Shown: piece by piece, positions 9,765 through 19,191 of the stretch
How the letters are laid out: every line of letters starts with the position of its first letter
Numbering within the stretch: the first letter of the stretch is position 1
Assembly (NCBI GenBank): GCA_030849075.1
Contig: JASAOO010003447.1
Span: forward strand, 1-64,000
Direction of reading: 5' to 3'
Length of the DNA stretch: 64,000 nucleotides
From: Zelonia costaricensis
Taxonomy: Eukaryota; Euglenozoa; Kinetoplastea; Trypanosomatida; Trypanosomatidae
Position numbers and translations under genes: made by a program
Notes under the pieces: model-generated
What the model saw: the letters and a program-made list of their open reading frames with translations, nothing else
Databases searched by the model: none
Told to the model about the DNA's origin: nothing

Positions 9765-10821
9765 TTCATTCTAGAGGCGGCAGACGAGCACGGAAAAGAC
9801 AATAAGCTGTAGAGAGAGTGAGAGAGCCGTGAGGTGGTGGTGGTGGGAGGAGGGGGGAGGGGTTGTCCGGCCTGTTTCGAGCCCCGTGTGTAGCTTTGTC
9901 CTGTACCTGCGCGGGAGAGGTGCGACCGTCACGCACGCGCACGGACGCGGTCACACTTTTGTCGTTTCTATTCTGTAATTGTTGTTCTCTGGTGGTGTTC
10001 TGCACTGCCGACCGTGGCAGGTGGATGCCGTTGGTGGGTCGCTTCAAGGGGGTGGAGGGAAGCGGCCCATGACCATAGGTGAGAAGGATTCAGAAGGACC
10101 ACCGTGATGCACGAGAGGGAGGGGGGGGGCAGGCTCGAGAAACGGCGGCGCCAGACCCGGCGTGTCTTCCTTTGGTGGGCATGTCTGTACGTGTGACTTT
10201 GCGTGTTGCCTCGTGCGTCACGAGACAAGGCGACGACGGATGTGCCGGGGCAGTACCTCGCGAGCGGGTGCAAACTTTCACCGGCGTACACGTCCTCGTA
10301 TGCGCACGTGCATCCTGAACAACGGCACGCCTCGCAACATCAGCTGGCACCTTCACGCGCCTACCCTGATCTACAGCGCGAACGTGTTTTGTACCTCTTT
10401 TTTGGATGGCGTGTGAGAGTGTGTGTGTGTGTTGCTTTGCTCATTTTCATTGCGTGTGTGAGTCGACTCTCGTGTCGTGGCCCGGGTCCGTCGCGCCGGG
10501 TGTTGTGGCGCACGCCGCCGCACCCCTCCCCCCTAATTGCAATCAGTCACGACTCCTCCTCCTTCACCGACACAAGCCGAAGATGTGAAGTCTCGCTTGA
10601 ACAGAGCACGGGTGCGCAGAGCGGCAACGAAAGGGATGGGGGGGGGGAAGACGAAGACGAGCGGCGCGCGTTTGCGTGTGCGTGAATCTGCACACGCACA
10701 CGCACACGCACACACACACACGAGCAGCGAACTGCTGTTCCTGCGCTGCGGCACTACCCTCCCCCCCCCCCCCCTTCTACCGCAAACCCCGTCTCGGGCC
10801 CTCTTCCTCCGCCTCGGCCTC
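9765..10821. other. Intergenic spacer downstream of the dsRBD-repeat gene
   Basis: No gene found. It contains the splice acceptor of the channel gene, CA-rich repeats near 10680-10720 and a poly-C run near 10761-10774. Open frames are short and low complexity. Confidence 0.6.
9807..9862 (-). promoter_or_regulatory. Predicted trans-splice acceptor for polycystin-like gene
   Basis: The minus strand shows a long C/T tract (complement of 9809-9862) ending CTCTCTCTACAG, with AG at 9808-9807. It is a textbook trypanosomatid acceptor and leaves a 42-base 5' untranslated region before the ATG at 9764, which supports that start. Confidence 0.5.
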
Positions 10822-13800
10822 CTACGCCGCGTCCTCGACCTCCCAATCGCCGCCCTCGGGGAGGGGGCGGAGGGGGAGGCTGAGCAGCTGCGTCAGCGCA
10901 TGACGCTCCGTCGTGGAAAACGGGGTCAGCGACGCGACGCGAGAGCGCAGGTGCACGGCGAGGCGACCAAGGGCAGGGACACTGCTGTGCCGGTGCAGCA
11001 CGACTGGCACGGTGCCGTCGAAGGCCAGCAGCATCATCGGCATGTGCTCGCCGACCGCGCGCAGGGCACTGCCGGGGATGTCGAGCGACGTGGCCGTTGC
11101 AGAGCCAACCAGCGCGGCAGCCAGCGGCGACACGCTCACGCCGAGGCAACGCGCGAAAAGGTACACGGCGCCGTCAGCGCCGGCCCCCGCGAGTCCCCCC
11201 TCCTCCTCCTCCTCCTCCTCCTCGTCCTCCTCTTCGTGCTCCTCGACATCCTCGCTATCGCCGTTCTCGCCTTTCCGCGCACCGCGCTCATCTTCCCCGC
11301 CGCCCTCATCCGCGTCCTGCTCCGCGGTGGCCTTGCTTCCGCTGGGCGAGGGCGACTCTGCGCTGACTTCATTCATGTTGAGAGCGTTGCTGTAACGCCG
11401 CGCGGATCGGGGCGTTTGGATATTCTCCTCGTCCCACGTGATCGACCGCACCGGCTCCACGGCGTACACGGTGCAGCCAAAGGAGGCGAAGCACGCCGCT
11501 GCGGCCGAGACGTCCGCCAGCGACTCCACCGTCTCGAGCTGCGTTAGGTCGCGCGCGCTGACGTGCACGGCGGCGTAGTGCGCCACGCGGCGGTGCTGGA
11601 AAACGAGTTGTGCCTCAGCCGCCCTGTCGACTTCGTTCGTGGCCGCCGCATCGCCCGTCGCGCGTACCCAAACCCCGTCCGCGGCGCACGACGCAACAAC
11701 AGCACACTGCAGCAGCGGCCGCAGTGCGCGACGCTGCGGGAAGGTGGCCGCCACAGATTCCGCCGGCGCTGCACCGGGCACCTCGCCCAGGCACGCCCGC
11801 CAACTCTCCGGCGGGGGCATCCACGGCAGCGGCGACACCCCCTGCACGCCCACCGCGGCGGCGCTCGTCTGCGACCACAGCGCGGCAAGCCGCTGCTGCA
11901 CGGCTGCGGCGTAGGCCATGACGGACTCCGGCAGCGGCGGCGCCGCGGGGTCGAGGGAGGTGATGACGGCGTCGGCAAGGTCCACGCTGTCGTGCGGTGC
12001 ATCGCTGGCGGACGCGGCGGCGGCGGCACCGCTGAATGCAGCGGGCAGCTTCGGCAAAGGCGCCGCCGCCTCGCTTGCTGACGCCCCCGTCCCCGTCCGC
12101 CGCTGGCTCCGTTGAGAAAGCTCGTCGTGCCAGCGCAGTGTGTCCTCGGTGCACGCCACCATGGCGGCCGCCCGCACAGCCCACGGACCGCACCCGAGCA
12201 GAAGCCCCATGAGCACGAGATGCGCGAGCTGCAGCGGCAGCATCCGCGCCCGCTCCACTCGCTCGGCCGCCGCCGTGAGGCCCGGCACCGCAGCGGGCGC
12301 AACGGCAGCGTCGCACGTTGTGGACGGCGGCGGAGGCGGCAGGCAGCCGACAAGGACGGCAAGGGCCACGGCCAGCTGCGTGGGCTCCAAGACGTCCGGC
12401 GGCTGCCGGCCACGCACGGCCCCGCCCCCCGCAGTCGGCCGTGCGCGTGCAAGCTGGTAGAGGGTGAACGGGGCAACGAGCGTGCGTGGCAGGGGCTGGA
12501 AGCGGGCCTCGACGTCCGCGCCGGAGGCAACCGCGGCGTCGCGCACCCACTGCTGGAGCACGAGCACCGGCCACGTGACGTAGAAGGGCTCAGGACAGAG
12601 CTGCTGGGTGCCGTGGAGCAGTCCGGCGAGCGCCCCTAGATCAGCGCGCCCGTGCCGCGCCGACGCGTCGGCGCCCGACCCGGCTGCAGAGGCGGCGCCG
12701 CACACCTGATCGCACAGCCGCGGTACGACCTCGTCCGCGTCGGGCAGGACCCGCAGCGACGGTACGTGGAGTTGCGGCCAGCAGGCGAGGAAGCTCTCGA
12801 TACTCTGCATGGTGGGCACCCGCCGCACAGAGCGCAGCAGCTGCACCACCGCGCCATGCATCGCCGACAGCGCCGTCGAGTCGTCGCGGGCCCCGACCGC
12901 TTCAAAGGTGGCTCGAAAAAGGACCTTCTCAGCGGCGGTGCCGCTGCCGCCGTTGCCCGCGTCGCGGAACTCCACCACTGCCGCGTCGCCGACGTACACC
13001 GCCCGTGTCGGCGCCGGTGGGGATCGCTCCGTGTCCTGGTGGGGGGCATCCGCGGCAGCAGGTGCACCCTCCGCGTCGGCTCCGACGCGTCCCTGCCGCT
13101 CCCCAGCCGCTCGCACCGACACGCAGACGCGTCGCGGCGGGTAGTGCATAGCAGACCACAGCCGCAACATCCACAAGCAGCCCTGCGGCGTTGGCTGGCT
13201 ATCCAGCACGCCGCGCAGTCGCAGCTGCCTCCGCGGCCCGTCGTACCAGGAGAGCCGAGGCATAGGCTTGGGGCTCGCGTTGGCGTGCACCACGTGCTGG
13301 AGAAGCTGCACTCCGTGCTGGAAGGTGCGGTGCCGGCAGTCCGCCGCCGACACGCGACTGATCCCGCGCATCACGTATGGCGTTCCACGCAGCTCGCTCG
13401 TCGCGTAGAAGCCGCGCTCGTGCGGCCCGAGTACGCTGGACTGAATTGCCAGGTCCCCCGGTGCGCTGTCGGGCAGCCGCTCCGCGCGGCAGCCGTGGCG
13501 CAGTTGCCGCCGCACGAGCTTGTCACTGCGCATCTTATCCGCTACATCCAGCGTCGCGTCCTCGGCGACGCAGTGCGAGCGTGGCGTCACCAGACCGTCA
13601 GCAGCAGTCAGTGCTTCCGTCATCAACGCCTCCGCGACCCCCGCCGTGTACGCGGAGCACGTATTCGTGTAGTTGTTCCACAGGAGAACCGAGCGCCGCG
13701 CCCAGATAGGCGGCAACCGTGGCATCACAAGCGATTCCATGTTTGCTGCCGCGCACGTGGCGAGGTAGAAGAGACCCGGCGGGGTCGGCACGGGGCCCGT

Positions 13801-16800
13801 CGTGGCGCTGTAGCTCTTCCGGATCTCACGGCCCTGCAACGCCACCGACCTGGTGTACCGCCGCTGTCGGGTGGTGTCCCGAAAGATGGGTATGTGCAGC
13901 GCCTCGAGAATGTACATGGCGTGCCTGCAGCACAGCCGCAGTGCTTGCAGGCGCGTCGCGCCGCAGCCCACGGCGTAGTGCTTGCCGTGCACCGCCGCCA
14001 ACGGCATCTCGGCAATCGCGCGATGCACAGTGCCGTGTTCAGGGTGCCGCACCTTGTACTGCCGAATGACGCGGTAAAGATCGGAGCTGTTAGTCTCGAA
14101 GAACTGCACAACGTGCTTCTCATGGGATTGTCCGATGTTGATGCGGTGGACGTACTGCATGCGCGAGATGTCGCACAGCGCCTCGTCGTCTACGGCGGCT
14201 GCTGCCTCCTCATCGTCACCGCGCACCGATGCGCCTGCGGCATTGGCGGCCGACGAGGCCTCGCCGCCGCTGGCCGCCCCACTCGCGGCCCGGCGCGCCG
14301 CCTGCACGCGTGCCCAGATGCCGCTCGTGCCCGCCACCTTCAGCAGCGGTGGCGGAAGCCGGCGCAGCGAGGTGGGCGGGATGGCCCCCCGCACCAACGG
14401 GGCCCACCGCCCTAGGAAGCGGGCCGTGTCGGCGTGCTTGCGCTGCAGCACCCCGTGGTCGTACATGGCCTGCCCCGCCGCGTCCAGAAGTAGCTCCGCG
14501 TGCACGGCGCACAGCAACACCGCGTCTTCGCGTGTCGGGGCCTCGCCATGGGCCACGTACACTGGCAGGGCCGGCACATCGCCCGTTGCAGCAGCGGCAC
14601 CAGCGCCTCCACCATCGCCAGCATCAGCAGCAGTCGCAGCCGCATCGTCGCCTGTGGGCCCCGCCCCTGCCACCAAGTGCGACAGGGCGCGGTGACGCAG
14701 GGTGAGCGGCAGTGGCACCGTCGCCCGGAAGACGAACGTGTCGCCGGCCTTTTCGGGGGCGCCGCTCTCGTGCGGCAGCGGCACGCGCGTGATCCTGACG
14801 GAGGTTTGGATGCTCTTGCCGTACCGCTCGAGGTAGTCGCGGAGTCGCAGCAGCGCCGTGGCGTCGGGTTGCCGTACGGAGGAGAGGGTGTGAACGTACA
14901 TGCGGCTCCGCTCAACGTCCTGGTCCGGCGGCACGATGATGCGATCGTCTATGTCGGGGGTGGTGTCCCAGTCGAGGCGCGGCAGCCGCTCCTGCGTCTC
15001 GCGCAGCTGTCGCAGCATGTGGTCGTCGCGGTTGAGCAGCACCGTCCCGCTGTGCGACGGCCCCGACAGCACCGGAACGCTCTCCTTGTTGCGCTCCACC
15101 GAGCGCCCGAAGGCCCCGTCCTGCGCGTCGCGCCTCCGGTCGGCGATGCGCAGCCCTGCGCCGGCGATGCGGCCGACGAAGCCGTCCATGATGCGCACCG
15201 GCATGGGGAGTTTGGCGCGTGGGACCTGAGGCGGGTCCAGCATCGGCTGCGCCGCGTCGTAGACGCTCATCCGTGCTCGTGACGCGAGGGACTCGAGCGC
15301 CTGCACCGCAGCCGGGCTCCCCCGCATCAGCGTCAGCCGGTTCAGCGCGGCGAGGGTGCGCAGCGCGTGCACGGACGCGGCGGTTTGCGCCAGGGCGCTC
15401 GTGTAGGACACGCCGAGGGCCACAAACGATGTCGTGTACAGCAGCGGGGCGCCAGGCTGGCTGACCTCGCTGGACGTCAGCGGTACCGTGATCGTCGCAC
15501 GGAACACCGGGCGGTCCCGCTGGCCCAGCTCCTCGACAAACATGAACGACATCAGCGGCGACTCCGCTGGCGCAGCGCCGGCCAGCGGGGCCACCATAAA
15601 CTGCTCAATGTACCGCTCCAGCAGCAGCTTCGCGGACCCGTACTCGCGCGGGGCGCGCTCCTCCACAAAGTAGCGCGCCTCCGCCGTGATGCGCTGATGT
15701 TGGGCAATAATGGACTCCTCGTGCCTCGACCGCTGCTGCCCCGCCGCATGCGCGACGGCGCCACCGGGGCTCTGCGGCTGATTCGCCGTGCGTGCCGCGT
15801 CGGCGCTCGAGACATGGCTGACCACCTCCGCCTCCTCGACTCCGCCGCCGCTGGCGGACGCGGCTACGGTCCCCGCATCGACCCTCTCCACCAGCTGCAG
15901 CGGCGGCGGCGAGGCGAAGTTGTAGTGGAAGGTGGTGTTGCCAGGCGGCGCACACCACCGGTGCACCCGCGCACACTCGGCCGCGTGCGCCGCTTGAGCC
16001 TTGGCGTCCTTGGGGTAGAGCGGGAAGCCGACGGCGTCGATGATCAGCTCTGCGTGCATGCATGCGAGGAACACCGCCTCCTTGCGCCTCGGCGCCTTGC
16101 CCATCGCGAGTCGCTTGCCGAACCGGATGGGCAAGGGGAGGGTGAGCTGCGCGAGAAAGCAATCCCCCGCGGCGGCGCGCCGCGACCCGCCACCGGCGCT
16201 CCCCCTCAGCAGCACGAGCTTGAGGTTCGCCGCAAGAGACGTGCGGGCGGCATTGAAGAAGTCCAAAATGCGCTCGTACGAGCGCTCATCAAGAAAGTGC
16301 GGTGAGGCGAGGGTGTGCTGCAGCAGCGCCATGCCGCCGTGCTGGACGGGGGTGAACTGGACGCGCTCGATGCACAGCTGCTTGGCCTGTCGCTGCTGCG
16401 CCGTCAACGTCTGCAGCTGCAGCGGCGGGGGCGAGGGGGTGTCGGGCGGCGGCACCACCTCGGCGGCGGCGGAGGTCGAGGCTGCCGTGCCCGGGGCCGG
16501 CGCCGGCATCGGTGCCCAGCGCCCGGCCGCCAGCGCCGCCTCCGCGTGCTTGCGCTGCTTCGACGTGAGCTGGAAGAGCGGGAAGCCGAGGGCGTCGATG
16601 ACCCGCTCCGCGTGCATGGCCGCCACCATCTCCGCCTCCTTCGCCGTCGCGGCAAAGCCCTCGCCGTAGCGCTCCCCGAACTCCGGCGGCAGCGGCAGCC
16701 GCCAGCGCGCGTGATACTGCGGTCCACCTCGCCCACCGCCCTGCACCTCGCGCACCTCAAGCCCCGCCGCACTGGACGACAACGACGGTGACGCAGCCCC

Positions 16801-17448
16801 GGCCAGCCCTTCCGCGCCGCCCGCGGACGGCTGCAGCAGCCGGCGCACAAAGTTGCCCACCTTCGCCTTGGCGTACGGGTCGACCACCTCGATGGTCTCG
16901 AGCACCACGTCACTGCTGCCGTGCTCCGTGGGGCCGCCAGCAGCGGCAGCCGTAGCCGCAGCCTCGCCCGCGTCGCTGAAACCGGGTCCACTGAGTGCGG
17001 CGGCCGGCTCCGGCTCCGGCATCAGCACCTCCACCTCGATCGCCGACCAGTCGTCGGCGTCATCGTCGCGGAAGGCGGCAGCGGAGGAGAAGAGGTCGGC
17101 GGCCTCCGGAACAGAGGCGCTCGAGCTCCTTCGATCTCGCGTGGCGTACGCGCGGCGCTGCGACACAAGGGCACCGCCTGCCGCAGTGGCAGCAGCAGCA
17201 ACAGGAGCTGCACCTCCGGGGAACGCCGAAGCGGCGATGGGCCGAGCGCGAGAGGAGGCGTAACGGCACCAGAGCAGCATGACGGGGAGACAGGCATCCC
17301 GCCGGCCCCGCGAGGGCGACGTAGGGGTAGGCGGCTTGCGCAGCGGCTGTGCGTGAACGGCGCACTGGGAGCTCGAGGTGACGAGAAGATACGCACCGCC
17401 TGGAGCGGCAGCCCGTCGCTTCGCCACCGCGGACGTGCAGCTCGACAT
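10822..17448 (-). CDS. Giant dsRBD-module protein with HA2-like segment, no helicase motifs
   Basis: This encodes about 2,208 residues. It carries at least four, perhaps seven, related modules, each with a strand segment rich in LPLP, then a helix such as RKEAVFLACMHAELIIDAVG and a trailing H...RW.AP. They resemble divergent double-stranded-RNA-binding domains; the first covers about residues 243-315. Near residue 1738 the segment LAHLVLMGLLLGCGPW resembles the HA2 (winged-helix/ratchet) domain of DEAH/RHA helicases, and the last 150 residues could be their OB-like end. I see no GKT, DEAH or SAT motif. An acidic run lies near 2066-2086. Size and order recall mitochondrial KREH2-type editing helicases. 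The N-terminus is basic and Arg/Ser/Ala-rich, like a mitochondrial presequence. Start: first ATG (17448) after a plausible acceptor; the ATG at 17280 (MLLWCRYASSR) is an alternative. Confidence 0.75.
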   Translation of the reverse strand: MSSCTSAVAKRRAAAPGGAYLLVTSSSQCAVHAQPLRKPPTPTSPSRGRRDACLPVMLLWCRYASSRARPIAASAFPGGAAPVAAAATAAGGALVSQRRAYATRDRRSSSASVPEAADLFSSAAAFRDDDADDWSAIEVEVLMPEPEPAAALSGPGFSDAGEAAATAAAAGGPTEHGSSDVVLETIEVVDPYAKAKVGNFVRRLLQPSAGGAEGLAGAASPSLSSSAAGLEVREVQGGGRGGPQYHARWRLPLPPEFGERYGEGFAATAKEAEMVAAMHAERVIDALGFPLFQLTSKQRKHAEAALAAGRWAPMPAPAPGTAASTSAAAEVVPPPDTPSPPPLQLQTLTAQQRQAKQLCIERVQFTPVQHGGMALLQHTLASPHFLDERSYERILDFFNAARTSLAANLKLVLLRGSAGGGSRRAAAGDCFLAQLTLPLPIRFGKRLAMGKAPRRKEAVFLACMHAELIIDAVGFPLYPKDAKAQAAHAAECARVHRWCAPPGNTTFHYNFASPPPLQLVERVDAGTVAASASGGGVEEAEVVSHVSSADAARTANQPQSPGGAVAHAAGQQRSRHEESIIAQHQRITAEARYFVEERAPREYGSAKLLLERYIEQFMVAPLAGAAPAESPLMSFMFVEELGQRDRPVFRATITVPLTSSEVSQPGAPLLYTTSFVALGVSYTSALAQTAASVHALRTLAALNRLTLMRGSPAAVQALESLASRARMSVYDAAQPMLDPPQVPRAKLPMPVRIMDGFVGRIAGAGLRIADRRRDAQDGAFGRSVERNKESVPVLSGPSHSGTVLLNRDDHMLRQLRETQERLPRLDWDTTPDIDDRIIVPPDQDVERSRMYVHTLSSVRQPDATALLRLRDYLERYGKSIQTSVRITRVPLPHESGAPEKAGDTFVFRATVPLPLTLRHRALSHLVAGAGPTGDDAAATAADAGDGGGAGAAAATGDVPALPVYVAHGEAPTREDAVLLCAVHAELLLDAAGQAMYDHGVLQRKHADTARFLGRWAPLVRGAIPPTSLRRLPPPLLKVAGTSGIWARVQAARRAASGAASGGEASSAANAAGASVRGDDEEAAAAVDDEALCDISRMQYVHRINIGQSHEKHVVQFFETNSSDLYRVIRQYKVRHPEHGTVHRAIAEMPLAAVHGKHYAVGCGATRLQALRLCCRHAMYILEALHIPIFRDTTRQRRYTRSVALQGREIRKSYSATTGPVPTPPGLFYLATCAAANMESLVMPRLPPIWARRSVLLWNNYTNTCSAYTAGVAEALMTEALTAADGLVTPRSHCVAEDATLDVADKMRSDKLVRRQLRHGCRAERLPDSAPGDLAIQSSVLGPHERGFYATSELRGTPYVMRGISRVSAADCRHRTFQHGVQLLQHVVHANASPKPMPRLSWYDGPRRQLRLRGVLDSQPTPQGCLWMLRLWSAMHYPPRRVCVSVRAAGERQGRVGADAEGAPAAADAPHQDTERSPPAPTRAVYVGDAAVVEFRDAGNGGSGTAAEKVLFRATFEAVGARDDSTALSAMHGAVVQLLRSVRRVPTMQSIESFLACWPQLHVPSLRVLPDADEVVPRLCDQVCGAASAAGSGADASARHGRADLGALAGLLHGTQQLCPEPFYVTWPVLVLQQWVRDAAVASGADVEARFQPLPRTLVAPFTLYQLARARPTAGGGAVRGRQPPDVLEPTQLAVALAVLVGCLPPPPPSTTCDAAVAPAAVPGLTAAAERVERARMLPLQLAHLVLMGLLLGCGPWAVRAAAMVACTEDTLRWHDELSQRSQRRTGTGASASEAAAPLPKLPAAFSGAAAAASASDAPHDSVDLADAVITSLDPAAPPLPESVMAYAAAVQQRLAALWSQTSAAAVGVQGVSPLPWMPPPESWRACLGEVPGAAPAESVAATFPQRRALRPLLQCAVVASCAADGVWVRATGDAAATNEVDRAAEAQLVFQHRRVAHYAAVHVSARDLTQLETVESLADVSAAAACFASFGCTVYAVEPVRSITWDEENIQTPRSARRYSNALNMNEVSAESPSPSGSKATAEQDADEGGGEDERGARKGENGDSEDVEEHEEEDEEEEEEEEGGLAGAGADGAVYLFARCLGVSVSPLAAALVGSATATSLDIPGSALRAVGEHMPMMLLAFDGTVPVVLHRHSSVPALGRLAVHLRSRVASLTPFSTTERHALTQLLSLPLRPLPEGGDWEVEDAA

Positions 17449-17461
17449 GAAGCGCACGCCA

Positions 17462-17490
<29 letters not shown>
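17462..17490 (+). repeat. (AC)n microsatellite in predicted 5' UTR
   Basis: About 14 AC units lie immediately upstream (in transcript sense) of the ATG at 17448. Reading through it in frame gives a Cys/Val repeat from a GTG, which I do not regard as coding. Confidence 0.9.
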
Positions 17491-17492
<2 letters not shown>

Positions 17493-17557
17493 AGCTGTAC
17501 CGCCTTCTTTCTTCGTGAGTTTGTGTGCGCGTGTGTACTTACTATGGCTACGGGGGG

Positions 17558-17590
17558 CTCGGCGCGGAGGAGAGGAAGGAGGGGGGGGAC
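17558..17590 (-). promoter_or_regulatory. Predicted trans-splice acceptor for dsRBD-repeat gene
   Basis: A C/T-rich tract on the minus strand (complement of 17565-17590) leads to GCGCCGAG with AG at 17559-17558. I see no ATG between this AG and the one at 17448, so the long N-terminus is preferred over the 17280 start. Confidence 0.3.
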
Positions 17591-19191
17591 CACGGCCCCT
17601 AAAAAGTACAAACGGAAGCCGGGCTGAAGGACCAGTCCCCACGCTTCTGCCCACAAACCGGGAAGGCGCCTCTCTCGGCGAAGCTTGATACGTGTTGGGC
17701 CACTTCCTATACACGTGGCTGTCCATCACTCGCGTGGACGAGACGTAGAGGGAGGGAGGGGGGAAGGGAGGAGGAGTGGCACACACGCGTGTTGTGTCGA
17801 GGGAGAGGGAGGGAGGGCGGGCGGGCATCGTGTTGGGCAGCAGCGTCGAACGCGGTGTCACGAGACGCGGAGTCAAGCGGCGTAAACAGCAGGATGGCGA
17901 TGAAGAAAAAGGAAGAGAAGCGCCGACTCCGTTCAGGGGGGGGGGGAGGGGGAAGGGGATCAGGACGGCGTAGCGGCTGGGCTGTTTCACTCATTGCGCG
18001 CGCGTAAGCGGCGGAGTGCTCCACGCCGGGGACAAGCCGTCCCCCCACCCCCGAACGATCGGTCTGTGCCAGACGCAGGAGATCCCGCCGCCCCGCCGCC
18101 CCCTTCTCTCTCTGTGTATTCCACCCTCCTCATCTTAAAGCAGGGGAGGGGGAAGGAGTAGGGGCTTTGCCAGCGACACAGGTGTGGGCGGCATGGTGCC
18201 AGTGCTTCACCTCCTTCATCGTAGTCACAGCACGGCGTCACTCAGCCTCTTCTTTTTTTTTTTTCGTGTTTGGTTTGTTTTTCTTGTTCGGTGGGTTCTC
18301 TGTTGTGAATGAAAAGGGGCGGTGTGTATGTGGGGGGGGGGGGGACCGGGAGATGGGGAATGGAGGCTTGACCCGAAGCGGAGAGTCAATGTGGAGTAGG
18401 CGACGCCCCCCCCACGTGTTCAGCTGCCGCCCCTCCCCTCGCCCCTCTCCTGCCCTCCCCCCGCCAACATCGCCCAGCTCCGCTCTTGGGCAACAGATGC
18501 CCTCATCTTTTCTTGAAGAATGGTGTCATGCACACCCCGCGGGGGCCAGCCATCAAGCCTCAGCGCGCCGCGCTTGCCTCCTCCTCCCCTTCCTCACGTA
18601 AGGTGGATACACCCCGCCGTGCACGGGGCTCTCCCGGCGGTCACGCGACGACTCAAACGACGTGGGGGGAGCGGGCGGGAAGAAGAAGGAGTGGGGAGTG
18701 GAGGCGGAGCAGCGCGGAAGAGCACACCCAGAAGAAATCCGCCAAGTCGTCTGGGCAGCCTCACACACACCGACACGCGCCGGCAGAAGCAGAAGAAGTG
18801 GAAGGTAAAAAAGCGGGACAACGCAACGTCAAGAACCACACTCCTCATCCAACACGTTCACGTCTACATGAACATCAACAAGCGCACCCCCTCCCCACAG
18901 CGGGCACGGAAGAACCAAAAAGAAAAAAAAGCCGGGCGTCATGCACCAGCAACAAGTCACACGAGTGGCGAGGAAGGAGGGAGGAGGGTCAACAGAAGAG
19001 CGCGCTGACAGCACGGCGACGCTCGCACGAAGAGATGGAAAGAGCGTTGCGGCTTGGGAGGAAGGGGCGAGGAGGGGGGGGCGGGGGGAAACAGACAGAC
19101 AACCCAATCCAGACACACGTCAGCCCCTCCCCCTTAAAAGAAAAAGCGAAAAGCAAGCAATAGGACCGTGCAGCACCAGCGGAATAGGGGC

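Larger units (their letters stand above)
17449..19191. other. Intergenic spacer between Doa10-like and dsRBD-repeat genes
   Basis: No supported gene. It contains a CA microsatellite (17462-17490), many purine runs and poly-G tracts (for example near 17936 and 18331), and a likely acceptor near 17558. Open frames on both strands are Arg/Gly- or Ser/Pro-rich shadows. Confidence 0.6.

Noticed and set aside
17449..17487. N-terminal extension of the dsRBD-repeat protein through the CA repeat
   Set aside because: It would start at a GTG and read the microsatellite as Cys-Val repeats; the ATG at 17448 or 17280 is far more plausible.
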